Source: Betaproteobacteria bacterium (GTDB lineage: Bacteria > Pseudomonadota > Gammaproteobacteria > Burkholderiales > SG8-41). Taken from it: DNA of 21,190 bases. The position numbers were made by a program, and so were the translations under genes. The DNA lies in NCBI GenBank assembly GCA_025356695.1, contig JANXSE010000368.1, positions 1-21,190 on the forward strand, written 5' to 3'. The notes under the pieces were generated by a model that was not told where the DNA came from, ran no database searches, and saw only the letters and a program-made list of their open reading frames with translations. Shown piece by piece: positions 6,798 to 14,394 of the stretch (positions within the stretch are counted from its first letter, which is position 1; the number at the start of each line of letters is the position of its first letter).

Positions 6798-7829
6798 CTA
6801 CCCGATCAACAACGCCGCCCTTCCGATCACCGCACCCTTTTCAACACGCTCATGCAGCGCTTCCGCCTCCGCCATCAGCCGGATGTCGCTCACCAGCGGC
6901 CACACCTCGCCACGCGCGACGAGATCGAGCGTTTCGAGAATTTCGCTGCGCGTGACGTAACGGCTGCCGAGCAGCGATAATTCTTTCATCAGCATATCGG
7001 TGGCCGGCACTGAGAGCATTTTACCGGCACCGCCGAGCGTAACCAGACGCCCGCGTTTGCCGAGCGCCTTCACCGCGGCCTCCAGCGTGGTCTTCGACGA
7101 CACATAATCGATCGCGACATCGACGCCGCGGCCTTTGGTGAGCTCCATCAACCTGTCTGCGGCGTCACCCTGCGACGCATCGACCACCTCGTCGGCACCT
7201 GCCTTGCGGCACGTATCGAACTTGTCGCTCGCCACATCGACGGCGATGACATGCGCGCGCGCCCATTTCGCCATCATCAACTGATGAATGCCGAGGCCGC
7301 CGCCAGCGCCGAACACCGCGACAGTTTCGCCGGCCTTCACGCTAGCGCGCTTCAAGACCTTGAACGGTGTCGCCAGCGCATCGGTGATCACGCCAATCTC
7401 GGCCGGATATTTTTTGTAATCGAGTTCGCGCGGCAGTTTGATGAAATTGCGCGCCGGCAGCTTGATGTATTCAGCATAGCCGCCGTCGCATTCGCGGCCG
7501 ATCTGGCCACCGGGGTTTTCACACAGCGGTTCGAGCTGCGACAGGCAGTTACGGCAATGTCCGCAATTGAGATAGTAATAGGCGGTCACCGCATCACCCG
7601 CAGCGAGGCCGGGCACGCCGGCGCCGACAGCAACAATCTCGCCGGTGATTTCGTGACCAATGATGCGCGGAAACGGCACCTTCACGCGGCCCGCTTTGAT
7701 GTGCTGGATGGTCAGGCCCGAACCGCAGGCCAGCACGCGCGCCACGGCTTCTCCGGGCCCCGGTGCCGGATCGGGTACGTTGCACAATTCAAACGGCGCA
7801 TTCGGCGCGCGCAAGACTAATGCTTTCAT
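6798..7829 (-). CDS. Zinc-dependent alcohol dehydrogenase (medium-chain dehydrogenase/reductase)
   Basis: The 343-residue cytoplasmic enzyme has the full MDR layout. The catalytic zinc ligands are Cys35 (ACGSGLT), His59-Glu60 (IIGHE) and probably Asp150 in TDALATPF. The structural zinc is held by Cys89, Cys92, Cys95 and Cys103 (NCGHCRNC...LC). The Rossmann fold has GAGGGLG at 174-180, and an acidic residue (Asp198) ends the second strand, favouring NAD over NADP. The alcohol or other substrate cannot be told. The ATG at 7829 is chosen for AGAGGA upstream; earlier in-frame starts up to 8075 would run into the divergent gene. It is a single-gene unit ending at a family A repeat pair. Confidence 0.93.
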   Translation of the reverse strand: MKALVLRAPNAPFELCNVPDPAPGPGEAVARVLACGSGLTIQHIKAGRVKVPFPRIIGHEITGEIVAVGAGVPGLAAGDAVTAYYYLNCGHCRNCLSQLEPLCENPGGQIGRECDGGYAEYIKLPARNFIKLPRELDYKKYPAEIGVITDALATPFKVLKRASVKAGETVAVFGAGGGLGIHQLMMAKWARAHVIAVDVASDKFDTCRKAGADEVVDASQGDAADRLMELTKGRGVDVAIDYVSSKTTLEAAVKALGKRGRLVTLGGAGKMLSVPATDMLMKELSLLGSRYVTRSEILETLDLVARGEVWPLVSDIRLMAEAEALHERVEKGAVIGRAALLIG

Positions 7830-7979
7830 GATGTCCTCTTGTTCACCGGATCGTCTCCGGCGCTCCCGTGCTTCGAGGCATGAATTATGACAGGAGCCGG
7901 CACCGCGTGTTTCGTTCTTCCCGGGCAACACGCGCTCACGTAGAATCAATCGCACCCTGCATCCGCACGGGGACCACCT

Positions 7980-9035
7980 ATGCGCCATTTTGCTCCCGCA
8001 CTCGCCGCCATGCTCTGCCTTGCCGCTCAGGTTCATGCGCATGGCACGCGCGGGTACCCGCCGGGCGCCGAACAATCAAATTGGAAACTCTTCGAGCTGG
8101 CGATCTCATCAGCCCATGCCGGCAACGTGCGTTTCTCTGTCGAAGGCGACCACCGCATCATCCGTTCCGACGGTCTGCCCGACCACGAAACCGGCGCCTT
8201 TCCCAATCGCGGTAATCCCAACCGCATCAGCGCGCAGCATTACGAAATGCGCGTGCCGGCGTGGCCGCAGCCCGCCATTCGCAACACGCCGCTGCAAATG
8301 CAAAGCTTCGGCTTCGCCATCAACGGCGTGCCCTTCGATCCGGGTGCCGCTGAATTCTGGAACAACGACCGCAACTGGCAGTACGAAGCGATGTCGGGCG
8401 CGCTGCCGCTCGGGCTTGACCAGAACAACGCGCACGTGCAACCCAACGGCGCTTATCACTATCACGGCCTGCCGACCGGTTTGCTTGCGCGTTTCGCCAA
8501 TGCCAGGACGCCGGTGCTGGTGGGCTGGGCCGCCGAAGTGGCGGTGGTCGGCAACGAAGGCGTGGTCGGCGGTTCTGCCACCCTCGGCATCGACGTTTCA
8601 CACCTGCGCGCAGTCGTGCAAGGCGGCGGCAGCGCGGTGCGGATCACCACCGCGCACCTGCAAAGCGAAATGGCCGGCAACAGCCTCTGGTTCCGCGAAC
8701 TCTACCGCTTTTCGCACGCGCTGATGAGCCAGGCCGCACAAACCGCGGCATGCAACTGCTTTCACAAGGTTGAAGCGCGCCTGGCACGCTGGTTGCTGGC
8801 GACGCGCGACCGCATGCATTCGCACCAACTCCATCTGACCCAGGAATTTCTCTCGCAGATGCTCGGCGTGCGCCGTGTCGGCGTCACCACCGCTGCCACC
8901 AACCTGCAGAAATGCCACCTGATCACGTATTCGCGCGGCAACATCCCGCTCACCAACCCGACCGCCCTTGAAGCCGCCGCTTGTGAGTGCTACGGCGCGG
9001 TCAAGGAAATTTACCGCCGCAGCTACCGCAAGTAA
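7980..9035 (+). CDS. In-frame chimera: secreted YHYH-domain protein joined to the C-terminal part of a Crp/Fnr-type regulator
   Basis: Residues 1-20 are a Sec signal peptide (MRHFAPALAAMLCLAAQVHA). Residues about 35-185 match the YHYH domain, including YHYH at 159-162 in QPNGAYHYHGLPTG, and stop in LVGWAA where the domain normally continues. From residue 186 (EVAVVGNEGVVGG) to 351 the sequence is the rest of a Crp-like regulator: the end of its sensory barrel, a dimer helix (about 236-262) and a helix-turn-helix (about 285-318, LTQEFLSQMLGVRR). The regulator's start and about 60-70 residues are missing. A regulator cannot act outside the cytoplasm, so this is most likely a deletion fusion; an assembly join is the alternative. 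Codon use looks even across the join near 8535. No strong ribosome site is seen; ACGGGGA lies upstream. Confidence 0.8.
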   Translation: MRHFAPALAAMLCLAAQVHAHGTRGYPPGAEQSNWKLFELAISSAHAGNVRFSVEGDHRIIRSDGLPDHETGAFPNRGNPNRISAQHYEMRVPAWPQPAIRNTPLQMQSFGFAINGVPFDPGAAEFWNNDRNWQYEAMSGALPLGLDQNNAHVQPNGAYHYHGLPTGLLARFANARTPVLVGWAAEVAVVGNEGVVGGSATLGIDVSHLRAVVQGGGSAVRITTAHLQSEMAGNSLWFRELYRFSHALMSQAAQTAACNCFHKVEARLARWLLATRDRMHSHQLHLTQEFLSQMLGVRRVGVTTAATNLQKCHLITYSRGNIPLTNPTALEAAACECYGAVKEIYRRSYRK

Positions 9036-9211
9036 TCCCGAATTTTGCGCACAGTCCATGCGCACGCCAGCGTTGGACAGTTTATTTCACACTTCCGCTG
9101 AAATCCGGAAACTATTTTTTCGGCGCCCCGCCACTGTCAACCACGGCGACAGCCCTCCGTTATTGGAAGCACGCCCGGGAAGGGCAGACGTTCAACCATC
9201 GAGGAGCCACC

Positions 9212-9484
9212 ATGAACAAGCTATTGGCAGCAGTCGTTGCATCAGCTTTTGTTTTCAGCTCGGCTTCCGGCTACGCCGCCGACGCCGTCAAGAAGGAAGA
9301 ACTGACGAAGGAACAGCGCGTGGACATGCGCAACCGCGCCGACAAGCTGACGCAGGAACGCGCACAGGCGCCGACGTCAACGCAGGTGAAAACCGATGCG
9401 GCACCGAAAGCGAAAATCCATCACGCCAAAAAAGCGAAAAAAGTTTCGCGTCATGACGGCACGAAAGCGCGCCCGAAGGCATAA
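9212..9484 (+). CDS. Small secreted Lys/Ala-rich protein
   Basis: The product is 90 residues. A clear signal peptide (MNKLLAAVVASAFVFSSASG, cleavage near residue 23) is followed by a charged, probably unstructured mature part with KKEELTKEQRVDMRNRADKL and a basic tail (HHAKKAKK). Similar short proteins are common in Betaproteobacteria and are often annotated only as hypothetical. No function is assigned. The mature protein is strongly basic, so binding to envelope polymers or nucleic acid is possible but not shown. The ATG at 9212 follows GAGGAG at good spacing, and a strong terminator lies 15 bases after the stop, so this is an independent unit. Confidence 0.8.
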   Translation: MNKLLAAVVASAFVFSSASGYAADAVKKEELTKEQRVDMRNRADKLTQERAQAPTSTQVKTDAAPKAKIHHAKKAKKVSRHDGTKARPKA

Positions 9485-9499
9485 GCGGATCGTCTTCGC

Positions 9500-9531
9500 A
9501 AAAAGGCAGGGATAAATCCCTGCCTTTTTTT
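9500..9531 (+). terminator. Strong intrinsic terminator
   Basis: A perfect 13-bp stem, AAAAAGGCAGGGA with TCCCTGCCTTTTT, has a TAAA loop and ends in seven T. It closes the unit of the small secreted protein gene and, having A-runs on the other side, may also work on the minus strand. Confidence 0.93.
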
Positions 9532-9578
9532 CGTCTGGCGGTGTGCGCCATTGGCGCTGCGAATATCAGGCGCTGTTT

Positions 9579-9791
9579 ACCCCCCATCCTGCCCTTCCCC
9601 CTCAAGGGGGGAAGGAACCTGCTACCGCACCCCTTCTCCTTGGATGGAGGGAGCGCTGCTAGCGCGGCCTTCCTCTTCAAGAGGGATGAGAAAAGAAAAT
9701 TCCTGATCGCGAAACTTGTTAGAACGTCCCTTCAACCCCGCGTGTTAGTACGTCCCTTCCCCCCTTGAGGGGGAAGGATAGGATGGGGGGT
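9579..9791. repeat. Family A inverted repeat pair, locus 3
   Basis: The left arm (9579-9624) and right arm (9752-9791) are near-perfect reverse complements over about 34 bases, each with a CCCCCTCAAGGGGG-type core and a CCCCCCATCCT tail. They flank about 127 bases that hold a decayed third copy (TTCCTCTTCAAGAGGGATGA, near 9669) and no gene. The arrangement resembles a BIME-like element. It fills the gap between the small secreted protein and the RIO kinase gene. Confidence 0.8.
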
Positions 9792-9822
9792 ACACCTTAC
9801 GAAAAAAACAACACCGGAATTT

Positions 9823-10671
9823 TTACCGCGGCTCCAACATTCTTAACTTCCGCGCCGCCTCTTCCGCAATCGCATCGTCGATCTCACGCACCACGCTGTT
9901 CAGATCAACGGCCTTCAACACCTGCTCGAACTTGCCGGTCAGCACGGCGTCGGACGTCAACTTGCCGCCCTCATACAGCGACCAGATTTCTTTTGCATAC
10001 TGGGTCGTCAGCAACTCCGGCGCGTACTGGCCGAAATAATTCGTCAGATTGCCGACATCGCGTTCGAGCATGCTTTTGGCGTGATTGTTGCCGGCCGCAT
10101 CCACCGCCTGCGGCAAATCAATAATCACAGGGCCCTCAGGGCCGACCAGCACGTTGAATTCCGACAAGTCACCGTGAATCACGCCGGCGCACAACATGAG
10201 CACCACCTGTTGCATCAAGGCGGCGTGATAGAAGCGCGCTTCTTCTTCCGTGAATTTCACATCGTCGACGCGCGCCGCCGGTTCGCCCTCGGCGTCGGTC
10301 ACCAGTTCCATCAGCAAAACGCCTTCGTGGAAGTTGTACGGCTTGGGCACGCGCACGCCCGCCCCCGCGAGCCGGTACAGCGCATCGACCTCGGCGTTCT
10401 GCCACGCTTCTTCCTGCGCCTTGCGGCCGAACTTCGTACGCTTGCCCATCGCACGCGCCTGCCGGCTGTTTTTGGTTTTGCGGTTTTCGGTGTAATCGAC
10501 GGCCTGACGGAAGGCGCGTTTGTTCGCCTCTTTGTAGACCTTGGCGCAGCGGATCTCGCCGCCGCAACGCACGATGAACACCATCGCCTCTTTGCCGCTC
10601 ATCAACTGGCGGATCACGTCGTCGATCAGACCGTCATCGACGAGGGGCTGCAATCTGGCGGGGATTTTCAT
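9823..10671 (-). CDS. RIO1-family serine protein kinase
   Basis: The 282-residue protein is a cytoplasmic RIO-type kinase. An N-terminal segment (1-22) leads to the nucleotide loop MSGKEAMVF (24-32; the RIO form of the P-loop), the ATP-binding Lys44 (CAKVYK), the catalytic loop HGDLSEFNVL with Asp168 and Asn173, and the metal-binding Asp185 in IIDLPQAVD. The region NSRQARAMGKRTKFGRKAQEE (68-88) is the flexible insert typical of RIO1. A C-terminal extension of about 60 residues follows the kinase core. All catalytic residues are present, so it should be active; bacterial targets are poorly known. The start has no good ribosome site. The gene faces away from the sensor kinase gene across a 274-base gap. 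Confidence 0.9.
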   Translation of the reverse strand: MKIPARLQPLVDDGLIDDVIRQLMSGKEAMVFIVRCGGEIRCAKVYKEANKRAFRQAVDYTENRKTKNSRQARAMGKRTKFGRKAQEEAWQNAEVDALYRLAGAGVRVPKPYNFHEGVLLMELVTDAEGEPAARVDDVKFTEEEARFYHAALMQQVVLMLCAGVIHGDLSEFNVLVGPEGPVIIDLPQAVDAAGNNHAKSMLERDVGNLTNYFGQYAPELLTTQYAKEIWSLYEGGKLTSDAVLTGKFEQVLKAVDLNSVVREIDDAIAEEAARKLRMLEPR

Positions 10672-10889
10672 GAAGACTTGTGTGCGTTACCGGACAAAAC
10701 AGCCGAATGGCTCCATTATGGGGCATTGCGCCATTCCGCAGGCGCCCTTTCATCCCGGTCTAAAGTGTTGAATTAAGGGGCGCTTCGATGCCTGCTCTGG
10801 AATATTCACGCGGAGCCGGCGGGTTAACCTAACCCTCCTTAAATTGCGAATACGCATAATCGCCATTTGTTTATCGAGTCACTGATATC

Positions 10890-10949
10890 ATGAAAGACCA
10901 GATCGCAAAGGCACGCGCCCAGGCCAATTCAAAGGACATCGAACTTTGA
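10890..10949 (+). CDS. Possible 19-residue leader peptide overlapping the sensor kinase start
   Basis: An ATG at 10890 opens a reading frame of 19 residues (MKDQIAKARAQANSKDIEL) whose TGA stop overlaps the TTG start of the kinase in the sequence TTTGA. This would allow translational coupling. There is no clear ribosome site before the ATG, and the peptide has no recognised family. It may simply be part of the untranslated leader. Confidence 0.3.
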   Translation: MKDQIAKARAQANSKDIEL

Positions 10950-12760
10950 GCATCCGCGCCCGCCTCCTGCTGTTGATATTGATCGCCACCCTCGTGCCGG
11001 CAATGCTGGCGGGCATGCGTTTTCTCGAACGGCGTGAATTGCAGATCGCCGATGCAAAACGCGACCTCGCGGTCGAAACGCGGGAGATTGCAGAATCGCT
11101 GGCCGACACCATCCGCAGCACCGCGCAGCTGCATTACGGGTTGTCGCGAGCGCGTGATTTCGACACACCCGACCGCGCCGCCTGTTCCGGCTTTCTGGCG
11201 AGGGTTCTCAAGGCACATCCGCAATACACCGGCATATTGACGATCAAACCGGACGGCCAGTTGTTCTGCGACTCTCTGCGCACCGGCCGCACGCTGGACC
11301 TCAAAGACCGCAAATACTTCCGGGATGCGCTCAGGCCGGACAAACCGCTGGCGGTGCAGGCGGTGTTCGGCCGGCTGACCGGCATCGCGGTGATGCAGAT
11401 CGCCTACGGCGCGCACGACGACAATGGCAAAACAAAATTCGTCCTGCTCGCCTCGCTGAACCTCGAAAACTACATGCGCACCCGCGTGCAATCCCTGCCG
11501 GAGGGCAACGCAGTGGTCACCCTCATCGACGGCGAAGGAACCATCCTGACATGGCATCCCGGTGCCGCCCAAAAGGCAGGTGCCTCGATCGCCGGCTCCC
11601 CGCTGTTCCGGTTCGCCACTGAAAGCGGCGACGCCGGCGTGCGGGAGGACGTCGATTTCGACGGACAATCACGCATCTGGTCCGCCAGCAGACTGCCTGC
11701 ATTCGAGGACACCGGGGTTCGCATCCTCATCGGCGCTTCCAAAACGGATCTGCTGGCAAGCGCGAACAAAAAATTGCTGGCGTCGTTCGTCATCCTCGTC
11801 GTGATCTGGCTGTTCGTGTTCGCCGGCGCCTGGGCGCTGGCCGAGCGCGCGATCCGGCGGCCGACCGCACGCCTGATCGAGACTGTCAACCGTTTCAGCA
11901 GCGGCGATTTCAGCGCGCGCATCGGCGCGCCTTATCCGCGCGGCGAAATCGGCGCATTGATGGCGGCGATCGACCGCGCCTTCGAAACCATCAAGTGCCA
12001 GCACGAGGAGATCGAAAAACTCAACACCGATCTCGAACAACGCGTGATCGAACGCACCGCCGAACTCAACCTGGTCAACAAGGAACTTGAAGCCTTCAGC
12101 TATACGGTATCGCACGACCTGCGTGCGCCGGTGCGCCACGTCGGCGGCTTTGCACGCCTTGCCCTTGAACGGCTCGGCGCCCTCGATGTCGAAACGCGCC
12201 GCCATCTCGAAAAAATCTCGCACGCAGCCGAGCGCATGGGCACCATGATCGACGATCTGCTGGCGCTCTCGCGCGCCGGCCGCCGCGAACTGAAAACCAC
12301 GCGGGTCGATCTGGCTGCCATGATCGGCAAGGTCCGCGAAGAATGCATGCGCGACGCTGCGGACCGCAACATCGTCTGGAAAATCGGCGCACTGCCGGCC
12401 GTCGAAGGCGACGCGGGCCTGTTGCACCAGGTCTTCGTCAATCTGATCGACAATGCCGTCAAGTACAGCGCCGGTGTTGCCGATGCCGCCATCGACATCA
12501 ATGCCGAACCCTCCGGCGCCGATTTCGTTCAAATCAGCGTACGCGACAACGGCGTCGGCTTCGACATGGCGTACGCAAAAAAATTATTCGGCGTCTTTCA
12601 GCGCCTGCATGCCGACGAACGTTTCACCGGCACCGGCATCGGTCTCGCCACCGTCAAACGCATCGTCAAACGCATCGTCGAACGCCACGGCGGGCGCGTC
12701 TGGGCAGACGCCGCACCGGGTAAAGGCGCGGTCTTTTACGTCACGCTGCGGCGCGCCTGA
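10946..12760 (+). CDS. Membrane sensor histidine kinase (Cache-HAMP-HisKA-HATPase), orphan
   Basis: The 604-residue protein has a membrane helix at about 5-24, a periplasmic double-Cache-like sensor (about 30-275, with LTIKPDGQLFCDS and LKDRKYFRDAL), a second helix at about 277-298, a HAMP region (299-352), a coiled coil (353-383) and a phospho-acceptor domain with His390 (TVSHDLRAPVRHVGG). The ATP-binding domain has N503 (NLIDNAVKYS), DNGVGFD (534-540) and GTGIGLATV (562-570). All kinase boxes are intact. A 12-bp tandem duplication adds four residues (VKRI) just after the last box. No receiver-domain gene is nearby. The TTG start is chosen because AAAGGA precedes it, and no ATG in frame gives a proper first helix. 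The ligand is unknown; Cache domains often bind small acids or amino acids. Confidence 0.92.
   Translation: MSIRARLLLLILIATLVPAMLAGMRFLERRELQIADAKRDLAVETREIAESLADTIRSTAQLHYGLSRARDFDTPDRAACSGFLARVLKAHPQYTGILTIKPDGQLFCDSLRTGRTLDLKDRKYFRDALRPDKPLAVQAVFGRLTGIAVMQIAYGAHDDNGKTKFVLLASLNLENYMRTRVQSLPEGNAVVTLIDGEGTILTWHPGAAQKAGASIAGSPLFRFATESGDAGVREDVDFDGQSRIWSASRLPAFEDTGVRILIGASKTDLLASANKKLLASFVILVVIWLFVFAGAWALAERAIRRPTARLIETVNRFSSGDFSARIGAPYPRGEIGALMAAIDRAFETIKCQHEEIEKLNTDLEQRVIERTAELNLVNKELEAFSYTVSHDLRAPVRHVGGFARLALERLGALDVETRRHLEKISHAAERMGTMIDDLLALSRAGRRELKTTRVDLAAMIGKVREECMRDAADRNIVWKIGALPAVEGDAGLLHQVFVNLIDNAVKYSAGVADAAIDINAEPSGADFVQISVRDNGVGFDMAYAKKLFGVFQRLHADERFTGTGIGLATVKRIVKRIVERHGGRVWADAAPGKGAVFYVTLRRA
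12653..12676 (+). repeat. 12-bp perfect tandem duplication inside the kinase gene
   Basis: GTCAAACGCATC occurs twice head to tail (12653-12664 and 12665-12676) and is followed by the related GTCGAACGC. It adds four residues to the helix after the G2 box, turning the usual VKRIVERHGG into VKRIVKRIVERHGG. The frame is kept. Confidence 0.9.
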
Positions 12761-12775
12761 AGCCGCGCGCGCCGC
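12748..12775. terminator. GC-rich hairpin between the convergent kinase and permease genes
   Basis: GCGGCGCGC (12748-12756) pairs with GCGCGCCGC (12767-12775) around a ten-base loop, across the stop of the kinase gene and before the stop of the permease gene. No T-run follows, so its role as a terminator is uncertain. Confidence 0.4.
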
Positions 12776-12788
12776 CCGCTGCAAATAA

Positions 12789-14384
12789 CTACCAGAGCTG
12801 GCTCTTGAACCCCATCAGCGGCATGACGTAGTGGGTCCACGGCACCAGCAGTGCGATGATCAGCAGGAGCTGGATGATGCCGAACCTGAAGCCGTCGCCG
12901 GTCGAATACATATTGGTCAGATAGCTGATGTTGGCCGGTTTTGAATTGAAGTAGAACACGTAGACCTGATTGATCAAATAGGCCATCGGCAGGCAGAAGC
13001 CGATGATGTCCCAACCGAACTGCTTGGCCGTCGCGATCAGGATCGGGAACATGATGATGGTGCGCGCGGTCTTGCTCTCGCTGACCAGCGTGGTCAGTCC
13101 GAACAGTGTCGCCATCACGATGAACACCGTTACCTTCGGCGTGTCGGCAGTGATACCCCAGGTCGCGAAGAATTTCGCCACCGAGATATCGATGATGGTG
13201 GTTTTCTCCATCATGCCGCCCATCACATAGGCGCCCCAGCTGAACATCAGCATGTGCCACGGGATGTCGGCCTGGTTCCAGTTGATCACACCAAATCGTT
13301 TGAGTCCCGAGAAGGCCGGCAACAGCACCGCGATGGCACCGGCCACCGCCACGATCTCGGCCTTGATGCCGTGCAGGTTGTCCGTCGCCCACAGCCCCAG
13401 CACCACCAGGAAAACGACCGCCGCGCGGATCTCGTCGCCGGTGATCGGCCCGAGCTTTTGCAGTTCCTCACGCAACCGGTCCATGCCGCCGGCGACTTGC
13501 GGTTTTGCCTCTTCCTTGCTGATCGGCAGTATCCATTTGACGCCGGTGTACCAGGCGATCGCGCACTGAATCAGGCAGAACGGCAGCATCGCCATCATCC
13601 AGTCGGCGTAAAACACCTTGGCGCCCGCTTTCTCCAGCAACTGCGCAGCCAGCAGGTTGGCCGCCGAACCGGTGACGAAGGCGCTGGCCGAGACATTGTT
13701 GGCGAGCAGGTTCTGCAGCACCATGTTGCGGCCGACGTTGTTGCGCAGCGCGCCGCCGAAACCGCCGTACATCGCCGAGATCACCATGAACAAGGGCAGC
13801 AGCAACGCGGTCTTCGCCGAGGTCGCGCTGATGAAGGCGCCAAGAATGATATTAAGCATGATGAAAGCCCAGAACAGGCCGTTCAGATTGTTGCCCCATT
13901 TGAGCACCAGCAGCAGGGAAACCCGCTTGGCAAGCCCGGTTACCACCAGCGCGCTGGCCATGATGAAGCTCGCGATATTGAGGATCATCACTGGCTCGCC
14001 GAGGTAGGCGAACGAAGTGCGCATCGGCAGGATGCCGACGAGCACCACCGACACAATGATGATGAACGAAGTCAGATAGCTCGGGATCGACTCGGTCATC
14101 CACAGGATCAGTGAAAACGCGAATATCCCCGTCGAGCTATAAAGGTAGGACAGCTCAACGCCCTTCGGCAGTTTGGCCGTATCGAACATCTCGATGTGGC
14201 CGCACCACTGAAAGTGGAAGAACGCGAAGGCCAGAATGGCCAGCGGCACGCCGATGAACTTGGCCTTGGCCATGATCGGCCCCGCGGCGATCTCGCGCAG
14301 CTTCTCGAGGCCGTAGTTTTTCATGTCGAGCGGATCGAAGGGCGGCGTCACCGGCACTGCAGTCGTGGAAGCGGGCTGGTTCAT
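12789..14384 (-). CDS. SLC13/DASS-family anion permease
   Basis: The 531-residue integral membrane protein belongs to the divalent anion:sodium symporter type, whose members carry dicarboxylates, citrate, sulfate or phosphate. About eleven to twelve hydrophobic segments are visible from residue 43 to 520. Family signs are FILWMTE-like text at 92-99 (LILWMTESIP), FISATSAKTALLLPL (184-198) and VSESKTARTIIMFP (434-447), at the places of the two SNT hairpin motifs. The canonical SNT is changed in both. The start at 14384 has AAGGAG upstream; a longer form to 14414 would overlap the preceding gene. It is the last gene of a cluster with the CYTH-like (10-base gap) and CYTH genes, so a phosphate-type or other inorganic anion is a possible substrate. 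That is inference. Confidence 0.9.
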   Translation of the reverse strand: MNQPASTTAVPVTPPFDPLDMKNYGLEKLREIAAGPIMAKAKFIGVPLAILAFAFFHFQWCGHIEMFDTAKLPKGVELSYLYSSTGIFAFSLILWMTESIPSYLTSFIIIVSVVLVGILPMRTSFAYLGEPVMILNIASFIMASALVVTGLAKRVSLLLVLKWGNNLNGLFWAFIMLNIILGAFISATSAKTALLLPLFMVISAMYGGFGGALRNNVGRNMVLQNLLANNVSASAFVTGSAANLLAAQLLEKAGAKVFYADWMMAMLPFCLIQCAIAWYTGVKWILPISKEEAKPQVAGGMDRLREELQKLGPITGDEIRAAVVFLVVLGLWATDNLHGIKAEIVAVAGAIAVLLPAFSGLKRFGVINWNQADIPWHMLMFSWGAYVMGGMMEKTTIIDISVAKFFATWGITADTPKVTVFIVMATLFGLTTLVSESKTARTIIMFPILIATAKQFGWDIIGFCLPMAYLINQVYVFYFNSKPANISYLTNMYSTGDGFRFGIIQLLLIIALLVPWTHYVMPLMGFKSQLW

Positions 14385-14394
14385 GATGGCTCCT

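Noticed and set aside
8781..8797. Second perfect sigma-54-like match (CTGGCACGCTGGTTGCT)
   Set aside because: It falls inside the Crp-like coding part of the chimera, where it encodes LARWLL, a family-conserved segment, and no gene starts soon after. It shows the motif can arise by chance in coding DNA.
9073..9211. TTGGACA as a -35 for the small secreted protein gene
   Set aside because: No -10 element lies at 16-18 bases; ACTATT is 32 bases away. An ECF-type GGAAAC...GTC reading also has the wrong spacing.
13254..14114. Open frame of 286 codons on the plus strand
   Set aside because: It is antisense to the anion permease gene and rich in His, Arg and Gln, as expected for the reverse of hydrophobic codons.
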